From NCBI RefSeq assembly GCF_051433195.1, contig NZ_JBHMFT010000016.1:1-64000 (forward strand): a stretch of 64,000 nucleotides of DNA, in the 5' to 3' direction. Shown here one piece after another: positions 35,259 to 43,606 of the stretch. The notes under the pieces were generated by a model. It saw nothing but the letters and a program-made list of their open reading frames with translations. It was not told the DNA's origin and ran no database searches. The translations under genes and the position numbers were made by a program. This DNA is from Falsiroseomonas sp051433195. GTDB lineage: Bacteria > Pseudomonadota > Alphaproteobacteria > Acetobacterales > Acetobacteraceae. Within the stretch, counting starts at the first letter, position 1; each line of letters begins with the position of its first letter.

Positions 35259-36248
35259 ATGGCCGATACCACCATCGATGCCGCCGTGCCGGTGACGGCG
35301 CATGAGGAAGCCGGCTTCCTCGGCTTCACCCGGGCGCAGGCCCTGGCCTTCGGCGTGCTGGTCGCCTTCGTGCTGATCAGCCCCTTCTTCCTGTACCCCG
35401 TCTTCCTGATGAAGGTGCTGTGCTTCGCGCTGTTCGCCTGCGCCTTCAACCTGTTGATCGGCTATGTCGGGCTGCTGTCCTTCGGGCACGCCGCATTCTT
35501 CGGCATGGGCGGCTATGTCGCGGCCCATGCGGCCAAGGTCTGGGGGCTGACGCCGGAGGTCTCCATCATCGGCGGCGGGCTGGTGGGCGCGGTGCTCGGC
35601 CTGTTCATCGGCTGGCTGGCGATCCGGCGGTCCGGCATCTACTTCGCCATGATCACGCTGGCGATGGCCCAGATGGTCTACTTCTTCTGCCTCCAGGCGC
35701 CCTTCACCGGCGGCGAGGACGGCATCCAGCAGGTGCCGCGCGGCAGCCTGTTCGGCGTGATCCCGCTGGGCTCCGACTTCACCCTGTACTGGGTGGTGGC
35801 CTTCATCTTCCTGGCCGGCTTCCTGCTGGTCCACCGCGTGGTGCATTCGCCCTTCGGCCAGGTGATGAAGGCGGTGCGGGAGAATGAGCCGCGCGCCACC
35901 TCGCTCGGCTACCGGACGGACGACTACAAGCTGATGGCCTTCGTGCTGTCCGCCGCCCTGGCCGGCGTCGCCGGCGGCACCAAGGCGATCATCTTCGGCA
36001 TCGCCACGCTGGTGGACGTGAACTGGACCATGTCCGGCGAGGTCGTGCTGATGACCCTCGTCGGCGGGCTCGGCACCGTGTTCGGGCCGGTGGTGGGCGC
36101 CGCCGTCATCGTCACCATGCAGAACTACCTGGCCGAATTCGGCGCCTGGGTCACGGTGATCCAGGGCGTCATCTTCGTGGCCTGCGTGCTGGCCTTCCGG
36201 CGCGGCATCGTCGGCGAAATCGGCCATCTGCTGAAGGTGAAGCTTTAG
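35259..36248 (+). CDS. livM: Branched-chain-type ABC transporter permease (LivM family)
   Basis: The second permease (329 aa) with about ten hydrophobic segments. Family features are ALFACAFNLLIGYVGLLSFGHAAFFGMGGY, seen as NLLIGYVGLLSFGHAAFFG, and AIRRSGIYFAMITLAMAQ. VRENEPRATSLGYRTDDYKLMAFV is the cytoplasmic coupling loop, and GGLGTVFGPVVGAAVI lies near the end. The N-terminus has an unusual 30-residue polar lead (TTIDAAVPVTAHEEAGFLG). It completes the five-gene transporter begun by livG. Confidence 0.94.
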   Translation: MADTTIDAAVPVTAHEEAGFLGFTRAQALAFGVLVAFVLISPFFLYPVFLMKVLCFALFACAFNLLIGYVGLLSFGHAAFFGMGGYVAAHAAKVWGLTPEVSIIGGGLVGAVLGLFIGWLAIRRSGIYFAMITLAMAQMVYFFCLQAPFTGGEDGIQQVPRGSLFGVIPLGSDFTLYWVVAFIFLAGFLLVHRVVHSPFGQVMKAVRENEPRATSLGYRTDDYKLMAFVLSAALAGVAGGTKAIIFGIATLVDVNWTMSGEVVLMTLVGGLGTVFGPVVGAAVIVTMQNYLAEFGAWVTVIQGVIFVACVLAFRRGIVGEIGHLLKVKL

Positions 36249-36304
36249 AAAGCGATCGCGTCCGTCTTCGGCGCAATGGTTCGGTAAGGCTGCCCTCATA
36301 GGAT

Positions 36305-36331
36305 GGCGGCGCAACCGGGATTTGCGCCGCC
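36305..36331 (+). promoter_or_regulatory. Hairpin abutting the chemoreceptor start codon
   Basis: A perfect 10-bp inverted repeat, GGCGGCGCAA-CCGGGAT-TTGCGCCGCC, ends exactly one base before the ATG at 36332. It occupies the place where a Shine-Dalgarno sequence should be, and no such sequence is visible. It could restrain translation of the chemoreceptor or serve as the end of the liv transcript. Confidence 0.5.
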
Positions 36332-38077
36332 ATGACCATCCGCCGCCTTCTCGCCGCCGTGCAACTCGCGCTGGCCCTCTGCGTCGGTGGCGCCTGCGCG
36401 CTCGGCTGGGTGGCGGCGCGCACCGACGTGGCCAACCTCACCCTGATGCGCGAGCGTGCGGTCGACCCGCTGCTGCGGCTGAAACAACTGTCGGATGCCT
36501 ATGCCGTGGCGGTGGTCGATGCCAGCCACAAGGTGCGCAACGGCAACCTGGGCTGGGCGGAGGCCCTGGCGAGTCTCCGCGCCGCCGAGTCCAGCATCGC
36601 GCAGAGTTTCGCAGCGCTCGATGCCAGCCCGCCGGATGGCGCCGCCTGGGCGGAGGTGGTACGTCGCCGGGCCGCGGCTGATGCCACGACTGCGGCGCTG
36701 GGCGCGGCGATCGAGGTCCAGGACGCGGCGGCGCTGGATGCCCTGGTGCTGACCGCGCTTTACCGGGATATCGACCCGCTGTCGGAGGCGATCGGCCTGC
36801 TGGCGGACGCCGTGCTGGCACGGACGGAGGTCGCGCTGCGTGATGGCGCGGCGCACGCCGCCGCGCTCCAGACCCTTCTTGTCGCCCTCGCCGCGCTCGC
36901 GCTTTCCGTGGTTGTCGCGGCGTTGTGGCTGGTCAGCCGGCGTGTCGCGCGGCCGCTGCGGGCGCTGACCCAGGCCATGACGGAGGTCGCGGAGGGTCGG
37001 CTGGACCTGCCGCCGCCGCTCATCCGCCGCCGCGACGAACTGGGCGCCATGGGCGCGGCGCTGGTCGTGCTGCGTGACCGAAGCGCGGAGGCGCGTGACC
37101 TGCGCATGGCCCAGGAACGCGAGCGGGAGGCGGCGCGTGCAGGTCAGGCCGAGGCGCTGCGCGCCATGGCCGATGCGCTGGAGCACAAGGCGCAGGCCGC
37201 GACGACCTTCATCGCCGGGAGCGTTGCCCGCATGACCGCCGGCGCCGGCACCATCGGCGGCCATGCGGCGGAGTCGCGCCAAGCCGGGGACCAGGTCGGC
37301 CAGGCGGCGGACCGGGTGCTCCAGCATGCGGAGGCCGGCGCCGCGGCGGTGGAGCAGATGACCGCGAGCATCCGCCAGATCAGCGGCCGGATCGGCGCGG
37401 CCGCTGGCGCCGCGAGCCGCGCGGTGGCGGAGACGGAGGCCGGCACCCGCGCCCTTGCCGGGCTTCAATCCGCGGTCGGGCGCATCGGAGCGGTGGCCGA
37501 GTTGATCGCCGACATCGCGGCGCAGACCAACCTGCTGGCGCTGAATGCCACCATCGAGGCGGCGCGGGCCGGGGAGGCCGGCAAGGGCTTCGCGGTGGTC
37601 GCCGGGGAAGTGAAATCACTCGCCAGCCAGACCGCCCGCAGCACGGAGGAAATCGGCCGCCACATCGCCGAGGTCGGTGCCGCCACGGAGGCCGCGGTGC
37701 AGGCGGTGCGGGCGACGCTCGGCACCATCGGCGAACTGGAAGGCATCTCCGCCGCCATCGCGGAAGCCATGGCGCGGCAGGAGGAGGCGACGACCCATAT
37801 CGGCCGCACCGTTGTCGGCACCGCTGCCGCAGCGCGCGAGGTGACGACACGGATCGGCGCGGTCAGCGGCGCGGGCGCCGCCGTCGGCGCCGGTGCCGCG
37901 ACGCTGCATGACCAGGCGGCGGAGGTGCTGGCCGGCATGGCGCAGTTGCAGCTTGCGCTTGCCGAGACGGTGCGTGGCTGCTCGGAGGAGGCCGACCGGC
38001 GCTCCGGACCGCGGTGCCTGGACGACCTGCCAGCCGCGCTGCAGCACGCCGGCGGTCGCCTGGCGCTGCGGCCCTAG
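36332..38077 (+). CDS. Methyl-accepting chemotaxis protein
   Basis: A membrane chemoreceptor (581 aa). It has a short cytoplasmic start, TM1 at about residues 8-27, a helical periplasmic region of about 140 residues resembling a four-helix bundle, TM2 at about 172-195 (LLVALAALALSVVVAALWLV) and a HAMP domain (RPLRALTQAMTEVAEGRLDLP). The signalling domain is centred on IADIAAQTNLLALNATIEAA with AGKGFAVVAGEVKSLASQ. No C-terminal CheR-binding pentapeptide is seen. It follows livM by 83 bp, so it may sense a ligand taken up by the adjacent transporter (inference). A hairpin sits directly before its ATG. Confidence 0.93.
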   Translation: MTIRRLLAAVQLALALCVGGACALGWVAARTDVANLTLMRERAVDPLLRLKQLSDAYAVAVVDASHKVRNGNLGWAEALASLRAAESSIAQSFAALDASPPDGAAWAEVVRRRAAADATTAALGAAIEVQDAAALDALVLTALYRDIDPLSEAIGLLADAVLARTEVALRDGAAHAAALQTLLVALAALALSVVVAALWLVSRRVARPLRALTQAMTEVAEGRLDLPPPLIRRRDELGAMGAALVVLRDRSAEARDLRMAQEREREAARAGQAEALRAMADALEHKAQAATTFIAGSVARMTAGAGTIGGHAAESRQAGDQVGQAADRVLQHAEAGAAAVEQMTASIRQISGRIGAAAGAASRAVAETEAGTRALAGLQSAVGRIGAVAELIADIAAQTNLLALNATIEAARAGEAGKGFAVVAGEVKSLASQTARSTEEIGRHIAEVGAATEAAVQAVRATLGTIGELEGISAAIAEAMARQEEATTHIGRTVVGTAAAAREVTTRIGAVSGAGAAVGAGAATLHDQAAEVLAGMAQLQLALAETVRGCSEEADRRSGPRCLDDLPAALQHAGGRLALRP

Positions 38078-38314
38078 GTCAGCCGGACCGGTGGTGCCGG
38101 CCTCGGCACGAAGGCATTCCCACGTTGCGAGCCGCATGCGGCCGTGCCTCGGATGTGCCGAAATGCTCGGCCCCTTGAAAGCCGGGCAAGCGGGGCTGCA
38201 AACGAGCCCGCCATTGCCCCCCGCGAGGGCACAGTGACCACAGCGCGGGCAGCGCGGCGCGGCGGCTAGACAATGGGACCAGAAGTCAGGCTTGCGCGCA
38301 TCAACCAGCCTGTC
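38078..38314. other. Gap between chemoreceptor and DUF1028 operon
   Basis: This 237-bp gap has no supported gene. A small hairpin, GTGCCG-GCCT-CGGCAC (38094-38109), could end the chemoreceptor transcript. The promoter of the DUF1028-transporter operon is expected here, but no convincing -35/-10 pair can be assigned by eye. Confidence 0.35.
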
Positions 38315-39028
38315 ATGAAGCATGACATGACGTGGTCGATCCTGATGCGCGATCCTGCGACCGGCGAGGTCGGCGTGGCGGTGGCGAGCCGGTTCCTTGC
38401 CGCCGGTGCCTTGTGCCCCCGTGTCGAGGGTGGCGTCGGCGCGGCGGCCAGCCAGGCGCTGGTCAATCCCTATCTGGCACAGGACGCGCTCGTTCGGCTG
38501 CGCGCCGGCGAGGCGCCGGAGGCGGCCCTGGCAGACCTGGTCGCGGCCGATGCGGGGCGCGCCACGCGGCAACTGCATGTGCTGTCCGCGGATGGGCGCA
38601 GCGCCGCACATACCGGGGCGGCGTGCATCGACTGGTGTGGGCATCTGGCGGGCCCGAATGTGTCGACAGCCGGCAATATGCTCGCCGGGCCCGCGGTGCT
38701 GGAGGCGACGCTGGCTGCGGCGCTGGGCTCCGCCGGCCTGCCGCTGGCCGAACGCCTGCTGCTGGCGATGGAGGCCGGGGAGGCGGCGGGCGGCGACAAG
38801 CGCGGGCGGCAATCCGCGGCGATGCAGGTGGCCTCCGCCGACCCGATGCCGGACCTCGATTTGCGGGTGGACGACCACCCGGACCCGCTGGCGGAACTGC
38901 GGCGCCTGCACGGCGTCTGGCGCGGCTACCTGCGCCACTTTCGCCGGTTCCTGCCGGGCCGCGACCATCCCGGCGTCTTCGACCGCGCGGTGATCCAGGC
39001 CGCCATCGAAAAGGCGCAGGCGGAATGA
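38315..39028 (+). CDS. DUF1028 family protein (Ntn-hydrolase-like)
   Basis: An uncharacterised family protein of about 237 aa. The core begins MTWSILMRDPATGEVGVAVASRF, quoted in parts (MTWSILMRDPATG, GVAVASRFLAAGALCP), and continues with GVGAAASQALVNPYLAQDAL and DWCGHLAGPNVSTAGNML. The C-terminal part has RGRQSAAMQVASADP and LDLRVDDHPDPLAELRRL, both typical of DUF1028. The family fold is related to N-terminal nucleophile hydrolases, but no activity is firmly assigned. Start choice is uncertain: ATGs at 38273, 38315 and 38327 are in frame and none has a strong ribosome-binding site. ATGA overlap with the following ATPase gene ties it to peptide-type transport. Confidence 0.82.
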   Translation: MKHDMTWSILMRDPATGEVGVAVASRFLAAGALCPRVEGGVGAAASQALVNPYLAQDALVRLRAGEAPEAALADLVAADAGRATRQLHVLSADGRSAAHTGAACIDWCGHLAGPNVSTAGNMLAGPAVLEATLAAALGSAGLPLAERLLLAMEAGEAAGGDKRGRQSAAMQVASADPMPDLDLRVDDHPDPLAELRRLHGVWRGYLRHFRRFLPGRDHPGVFDRAVIQAAIEKAQAE

Positions 39029-40011
39029 GCACGCCGGTGCTGGAACTGGTCCGCGTCAGCGTCGAATTTCCGACCGATCGCGGCCGGCTGCGGCCGGTGG
39101 ATGGCGTCTCCTTCAGCGTCCAGGCGGGGCGGACGCTGGCGGTGGTCGGCGAAAGCGGCTGCGGCAAATCCGTCACCGCGCTCGCCATCATGGGCCTGCT
39201 GCCGCAGGGCGGGGAGGTCGGCGGCGGCATCCGCCTGGGCGGCGAGGAGTTGCTGGCGCTGACGGCGGACCAGCGCCGGGCGCGGCGCGGCGGCGAGATG
39301 GCGATGGTGTTCCAGGAGCCGATGACCAGCCTGAACCCGGCCTTCACCGCCGGCGAACAGGTGGCGGAGGCGCTGCGCCTGCACCAGGGCCTGGCGCCGG
39401 AGGCCGCCTTCGCCAAGGCCATCGAGATGTTCGCCCGCGTCCGCATCCCGGAGCCGGAGCGCCGCGCCCGCAGCTACCCGCACCAGCTCTCGGGCGGCAT
39501 GCGGCAGCGCGTGATGATCGCCATGGCGCTGGCCTGCCGCCCGCGCCTGCTGATCGCGGACGAACCCACCACGGCGCTCGACGTCACGGTGCAGGCCCAG
39601 ATCCTGTCCCTGATCGACGAGTTGAAGCGGGAAACCGGCACCGCCGTCGTCCTGATCACCCATGACCTCGGCGTGGTCGCGGACCATGCGGACGAGGTCG
39701 TGGTGATGTATGCCGGCCGCATCGCGGAGCGTGCCAGCGCGGCCGATCTGTTCGCCCGTCCGCAGCACCCCTACACCATCGGCCTGCTCGGCGCGGCACC
39801 GCGGCTGGAGGGTGGCGCGGCGCGGCTCGCCAGCATCGAGGGCACTGTGCCCGACCTGATGCACCCGCCGCCCGGCTGCCGCTTCGCTCCGCGCTGCCCC
39901 TTCGCCGTCGCGAAATGCGCTGAACAGCCGCCGCTGGCCGACATCGTCCCGGGCCACCAGGCCGCCTGCTGGCGCGCGCCGCTCGATACGTTGCTGGAGG
40001 GCGCGGCATGA
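39025..40011 (+). CDS. Dipeptide/oligopeptide-type ABC transporter ATP-binding protein (DppD/OppD family)
   Basis: First ATPase (328 aa) of a peptide/nickel-family importer. Walker A is GESGCGKSV, the signature is LSGGMRQRVMIAMALA and Walker B LLIADEPTTALD. The C-terminal oligopeptide-transporter extension has PQHPYTIGLLGAAP and the cysteine-rich CRFAPRCPFAVAKC, which may bind an iron-sulfur cluster as in homologues. ATGA overlaps on both sides. The frame runs far upstream over the DUF1028 gene but the ATG at 39025 gives the family start. Confidence 0.94.
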   Translation: MSTPVLELVRVSVEFPTDRGRLRPVDGVSFSVQAGRTLAVVGESGCGKSVTALAIMGLLPQGGEVGGGIRLGGEELLALTADQRRARRGGEMAMVFQEPMTSLNPAFTAGEQVAEALRLHQGLAPEAAFAKAIEMFARVRIPEPERRARSYPHQLSGGMRQRVMIAMALACRPRLLIADEPTTALDVTVQAQILSLIDELKRETGTAVVLITHDLGVVADHADEVVVMYAGRIAERASAADLFARPQHPYTIGLLGAAPRLEGGAARLASIEGTVPDLMHPPPGCRFAPRCPFAVAKCAEQPPLADIVPGHQAACWRAPLDTLLEGAA

Positions 40012-41069
40012 CGGAAGCGCTGCTGGAACTGCGCGACGTCTCCAAGGGCTTCCCGGTGCGCGACGCCATCGGCCGCCGTCGCGGCGCGGTGCGGGCGGTG
40101 GATGGCGTCTCGCTCGTCGTGCCGAGGGGCAGCGTGCTCGCCATCGTCGGCGAAAGCGGCTGCGGCAAGTCCACGCTGGGCCGGCTGGCCTTGCGGCTGA
40201 TCGAGCCCGACACGGGCAGCATCCTGTTCCAGGGCGAGGACCTCCGCAGCCTGTCCGCCAGCGCGCTGCGCGCCCGGCGGCGCGACATGCAGCTGATCTT
40301 CCAGGACCCCTTCGCCAGCCTCGACCCGCGCATGACGGTGGAACAGGCGGTGGCGGAGCCGCTGCGGCTGCACGGCATCGTGCCGCGGGCGCAGGAGCCG
40401 CGACGGGTGGCGGAGCTGCTGTCCCGCGTCGGGCTGCGGCCGGAACTGGCGCGGCGCTGGCCGCATGAGTTCAGCGGCGGGCAGCGCCAGCGCATCGCCA
40501 TCGCCCGCGCGCTCGCCAGCCAGCCGAAGCTGATCGTCGGCGACGAGCCGGTCTCGGCGCTGGATGTCTCCGTGCAGGCGCAGGTGGTGAACCTGCTGCA
40601 GGACCTGATCCGCGAGTTGGGCCTGACCTTCGTGCTGATCAGCCACGACCTCGGCGTGGTGCGGCACATCGCGGACCGGGTGGCGGTGATGTATCTCGGC
40701 AAGATCGTGGAGCAGGGCGCGACGGACGCCGTGTTCCGCACACCGCGCCACCCCTATACGCGCGCGCTGCTGGCGGCGGTGCCGGGGCAGGGCCTGGGCA
40801 ACACGCCGCTGCTCGAGGGCGACATCCCGAGCCCGATCAACCCGCCCTCCGGCTGCCGCTTCCGCACCCGCTGCCCCCATGCGCAGGCGCTCTGTGCCGA
40901 GGTGCAGCCGGAACTGGCCGGGCCGGCCGGCCACGAAGCCGCCTGCCACTTCCAGGACAGCCTGCCGCCGGCCATCGCCGGGCGCGAGGCCGATGCGGGC
41001 GGCGAGAGGCTGCGCCGCCTGCAGGCCTACTTCACCGACCAGACACAAAGAACAGGAGAACTGGCATGA
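40008..41069 (+). CDS. Dipeptide/oligopeptide-type ABC transporter ATP-binding protein (DppF/OppF family)
   Basis: Second ATPase (353 aa). Walker A is GESGCGKST, the signature FSGGQRQRIAIARALA and Walker B LIVGDEPVSALD. The C-terminal extension shows RHPYTRALLAAVPG and CRFRTRCPHAQALC, paralleling the cysteine motif of its partner. A tail of about 40 residues follows (AIAGREADAGGERLRRL). It overlaps the binding-protein gene by ATGA. Confidence 0.94.
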   Translation: MTEALLELRDVSKGFPVRDAIGRRRGAVRAVDGVSLVVPRGSVLAIVGESGCGKSTLGRLALRLIEPDTGSILFQGEDLRSLSASALRARRRDMQLIFQDPFASLDPRMTVEQAVAEPLRLHGIVPRAQEPRRVAELLSRVGLRPELARRWPHEFSGGQRQRIAIARALASQPKLIVGDEPVSALDVSVQAQVVNLLQDLIRELGLTFVLISHDLGVVRHIADRVAVMYLGKIVEQGATDAVFRTPRHPYTRALLAAVPGQGLGNTPLLEGDIPSPINPPSGCRFRTRCPHAQALCAEVQPELAGPAGHEAACHFQDSLPPAIAGREADAGGERLRRLQAYFTDQTQRTGELA

Positions 41070-42580
41070 TCCGTAAGACCCTGGCCGCCGCGCTGCTCGG
41101 CTTCACCGCGCTCGCCGCGGCTCCGGCCGTGGAGGCGCAGCATCTGCGCATCGCGCTGCGGGAGGATCCGGACATCCTCGACCCGACCCTGTCGCGCACC
41201 TATGTCGGCCGCATCGTCTACATGGGCTTCTGCGACAAGCTGTTCGACATCAACGCGGCGCTGGAGCCGGTGCCGCAGCTGGCCACCGGCTACACCTGGG
41301 ACGACCCGACCACGCTCACCATCAAGCTGCGCTCCGGCGTGCGCTTCCATGACGGGGAGATGATGGATGCGGAGGCGGTGCGCTATTCGCTGAACCGCCA
41401 TCTGACCCTGCAGGGCAGCTTCCGCCGGTCCGAGATGGGCGCCGTCACCTCGATCGAGGTGGTGGACCCGCTGACCGTCCGCATCAAGCTCGGCCAGCCC
41501 AATGCCGCCTTCCTGGCGACGCTCACCGACCGCGCCGGCATGATCGTCTCGCCCAAGGCCGCGGAGGCCGCCGGCCGCGACTTCGGCACCCGCCCGGTCT
41601 GCGCCGGGCCGATGCGCTTCGTCGAGCGGGTGGCGCAGGAGCGCATCGTGCTGGAGCGCTTCCCCGAATACTGGGACGCCGCCAACATCCACCTGGCCCG
41701 CGTGACCTACCTGCCGATCCCGGACAACACGGTGCGGCTGGCGAATGTGCAGTCCGGTGCCGTGGAATTCGGGGAGCGGATGGAGCCGGACGACCTGCGA
41801 TCGATCCAGCGCAACCGCAATCTGCGCGGCGTGCCGGTGGAGGAGCTGGGCTACCAGGGCATCACCATCAACATCGGCAACGGCCCACGCGCCAACACGC
41901 CGATGGGCCGCGATGCCCGCGTGCGCCAGGCCTTCGAGCTTTCGCTGGACCGCGCCGCCATCAACCAGGTGGTCTATGAGGGGATGTACACCCCGACCCG
42001 CCAGCCCGTGCCGCCCGCCAGCAGCTTCCATGTCCGCAGCTTCCAGCCGGAAGCCCGCGACGTGGCCCGCGCCCGCGCCCTGTTGCGCGAAGCCGGCCAC
42101 ACCGCGCCGGTGCCGGTCGAGCTGACGGTGCCGAACAACCCGGACCTGCGGCAGGCCGGCGAGGTGATCCAGGCGATGGCGCGGGAGGCCGGGTTCGAGG
42201 TGACGCTGCGGGCCTCCGAATTCGCCTCGGCGCTCGCGGGCGCCGTGCGCGGGGAGTTCGAGACCTTCCTGCTCGGCTGGTCGGGCCGCACCGATCCGGA
42301 CGGCAACATCTACGCCTTCATGCACAGCCGCGGCGGCCAGAATGACGGGCGCTACGCGAGCCCCGAGGTCGATGCCCTGCTGGAATCGGCCCGCACCGAG
42401 GGCGACGTGGCGAAGCGCCAGGACCTGTACCGCCAGGTCATGGAAACGGCGCTGGGTCGTGACCGCATGCGCATCTACCTCTGGCACCGCAAGAACGTGA
42501 TGATCCACAGCACGCGCCTGACCGGCTACCAGCCGATCGCCGATGGCATGATCCGCCTGCAGGGCATGCGGCTGAACTGA
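41066..42580 (+). CDS. Peptide-type ABC transporter substrate-binding protein (DppA/OppA family)
   Basis: Periplasmic binding protein (504 aa) of the SBP family 5, which bind di/oligopeptides, nickel, glutathione, opines or sugars. A Sec signal peptide (IRKTLAAALLGFTALAAAPAVEA) is followed by a mature start HLRIALREDPDILDPTLSR. ATGYTWDDPTTLTIKLRSGVRFHDGE is the family signature, seen as LTIKLRSGVRFHDGE. FLLGWSGRTDPDGNIYAFMHS lies near the C-terminus. GGAG precedes the ATG. The gene order ATPase-ATPase-SBP-permease-permease is less usual than SBP-first. The ligand is unknown. Confidence 0.92.
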   Translation: MIRKTLAAALLGFTALAAAPAVEAQHLRIALREDPDILDPTLSRTYVGRIVYMGFCDKLFDINAALEPVPQLATGYTWDDPTTLTIKLRSGVRFHDGEMMDAEAVRYSLNRHLTLQGSFRRSEMGAVTSIEVVDPLTVRIKLGQPNAAFLATLTDRAGMIVSPKAAEAAGRDFGTRPVCAGPMRFVERVAQERIVLERFPEYWDAANIHLARVTYLPIPDNTVRLANVQSGAVEFGERMEPDDLRSIQRNRNLRGVPVEELGYQGITINIGNGPRANTPMGRDARVRQAFELSLDRAAINQVVYEGMYTPTRQPVPPASSFHVRSFQPEARDVARARALLREAGHTAPVPVELTVPNNPDLRQAGEVIQAMAREAGFEVTLRASEFASALAGAVRGEFETFLLGWSGRTDPDGNIYAFMHSRGGQNDGRYASPEVDALLESARTEGDVAKRQDLYRQVMETALGRDRMRIYLWHRKNVMIHSTRLTGYQPIADGMIRLQGMRLN

Positions 42581-42585
42581 GCGAA

Positions 42586-42633
42586 GCCCTCTCCCCCCAC
42601 TTCGGGGGGAGAGGGTTGGGTGAGGGGGGCCTC
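42586..42633. repeat. Dispersed palindrome between dppA-type and dppB-type genes
   Basis: A perfect 12-bp inverted repeat, CCCTCTCCCCCC-ACTTC-GGGGGGAGAGGG (42587-42615), followed by TTGGGTGAGGGGGGCCTCG, starts six bases after the binding-protein stop. It differs from the copy at 34274 almost only in the loop. Both sit at the same place in two unrelated ABC operons. Confidence 0.85.
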
Positions 42634-42658
42634 GTGCCCCAGGGGAGCGTCACCGACC

Positions 42659-43606
42659 ATGTGGGCCTGGCTGCTGAAGCGCCTCGGGCAGATCCTGCCG
42701 ACGCTGGTGATCCTGTCCTTCATCATCTTCGGCCTGCAACAGCTCATGCCCGGCGACCCGGCCGTGATCCTGGCCGGGGAGGAACGCGGCGACCCGATGG
42801 TGCTGGCGCAGATCCGGGCGGAACTCCGCCTGGATCAGCCGCTGTGGAGCCAGTACCTGTACTGGGTCGGCAACGTGCTGCAGGGGGATTTCGGCTTCTC
42901 CTGGCGCATCCGCATGCCGGTCTCCGACCTGATCCTGGAGAAACTGCCGGTCACGGCGCAGCTCGCCTCCATGGCCTTCCTCATCGCCATCGTCATCGGC
43001 GTGCCGCTCGGCATCCTGTCGGCGGTGAAGAAGGACACCGCCTGGGACTGGGCGGCGAACGGCATCGCGCTGTTCGGGATTTCGACGCCGAATTTCTGGC
43101 TCGGCATCATGATGATCCTGTTCTTCAGCGTGCAACTCGGCTGGCTGCCGCCCTCCGGCTACGTGCCGCTGTGGGAGGATCCGGTGCAGAGCCTCGCCAC
43201 CACCATCATGCCGGCCTTCGTGCTCGGCACCGGCGTCGCCTCCGTGCTGATGCGCCACACCCGCGCCGCGATGCTGACGGCGCTGAGCCAGGACTACGTC
43301 CGCACCGCCCGCGCCAAGGGGCTGACGGAGCGCGTGGTGGTCTGGAAGCACGCGCTGCGCAATGCGCTGATCCCGGTGGTGACGCTGGGCACCATCGAAT
43401 TCGGAAGGCTGCTGGCGGGCGCGGTGCTGACCGAGCAGATCTTCACCATCCCCGGCTTCGGCAAGCTGGTGGTGGATGCCGTGTTCAATCGCGACTACCC
43501 GGTGGTGCAGGGCGTGGTGCTGGCCACCGCGTTGATCTTCGTGGCGCTGAGCCTGGTGGCGGATATCCTCTACATGCTGATCAATCCGCGGCTGAGGCAG
43601 GCATGA
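42659..43606 (+). CDS. Peptide-type ABC transporter permease (DppB/OppB family)
   Basis: Inner-membrane permease (315 aa) with six helices. The start WAWLLKRLGQILPTLVILSFIIFGLQQLMPGDPA is typical, here quoted by parts (RLGQILPTLVILSF, LMPGDPAV). The coupling loop YVRTARAKGLTERVVVWKHALRNALIP is the family EAA motif, seen as TARAKGLTERVVVWKHAL. ATG 42659 is chosen over an in-frame 42620 because the earlier frame runs through the palindrome. ATGA overlap with the next permease. Confidence 0.93.
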   Translation: MWAWLLKRLGQILPTLVILSFIIFGLQQLMPGDPAVILAGEERGDPMVLAQIRAELRLDQPLWSQYLYWVGNVLQGDFGFSWRIRMPVSDLILEKLPVTAQLASMAFLIAIVIGVPLGILSAVKKDTAWDWAANGIALFGISTPNFWLGIMMILFFSVQLGWLPPSGYVPLWEDPVQSLATTIMPAFVLGTGVASVLMRHTRAAMLTALSQDYVRTARAKGLTERVVVWKHALRNALIPVVTLGTIEFGRLLAGAVLTEQIFTIPGFGKLVVDAVFNRDYPVVQGVVLATALIFVALSLVADILYMLINPRLRQA

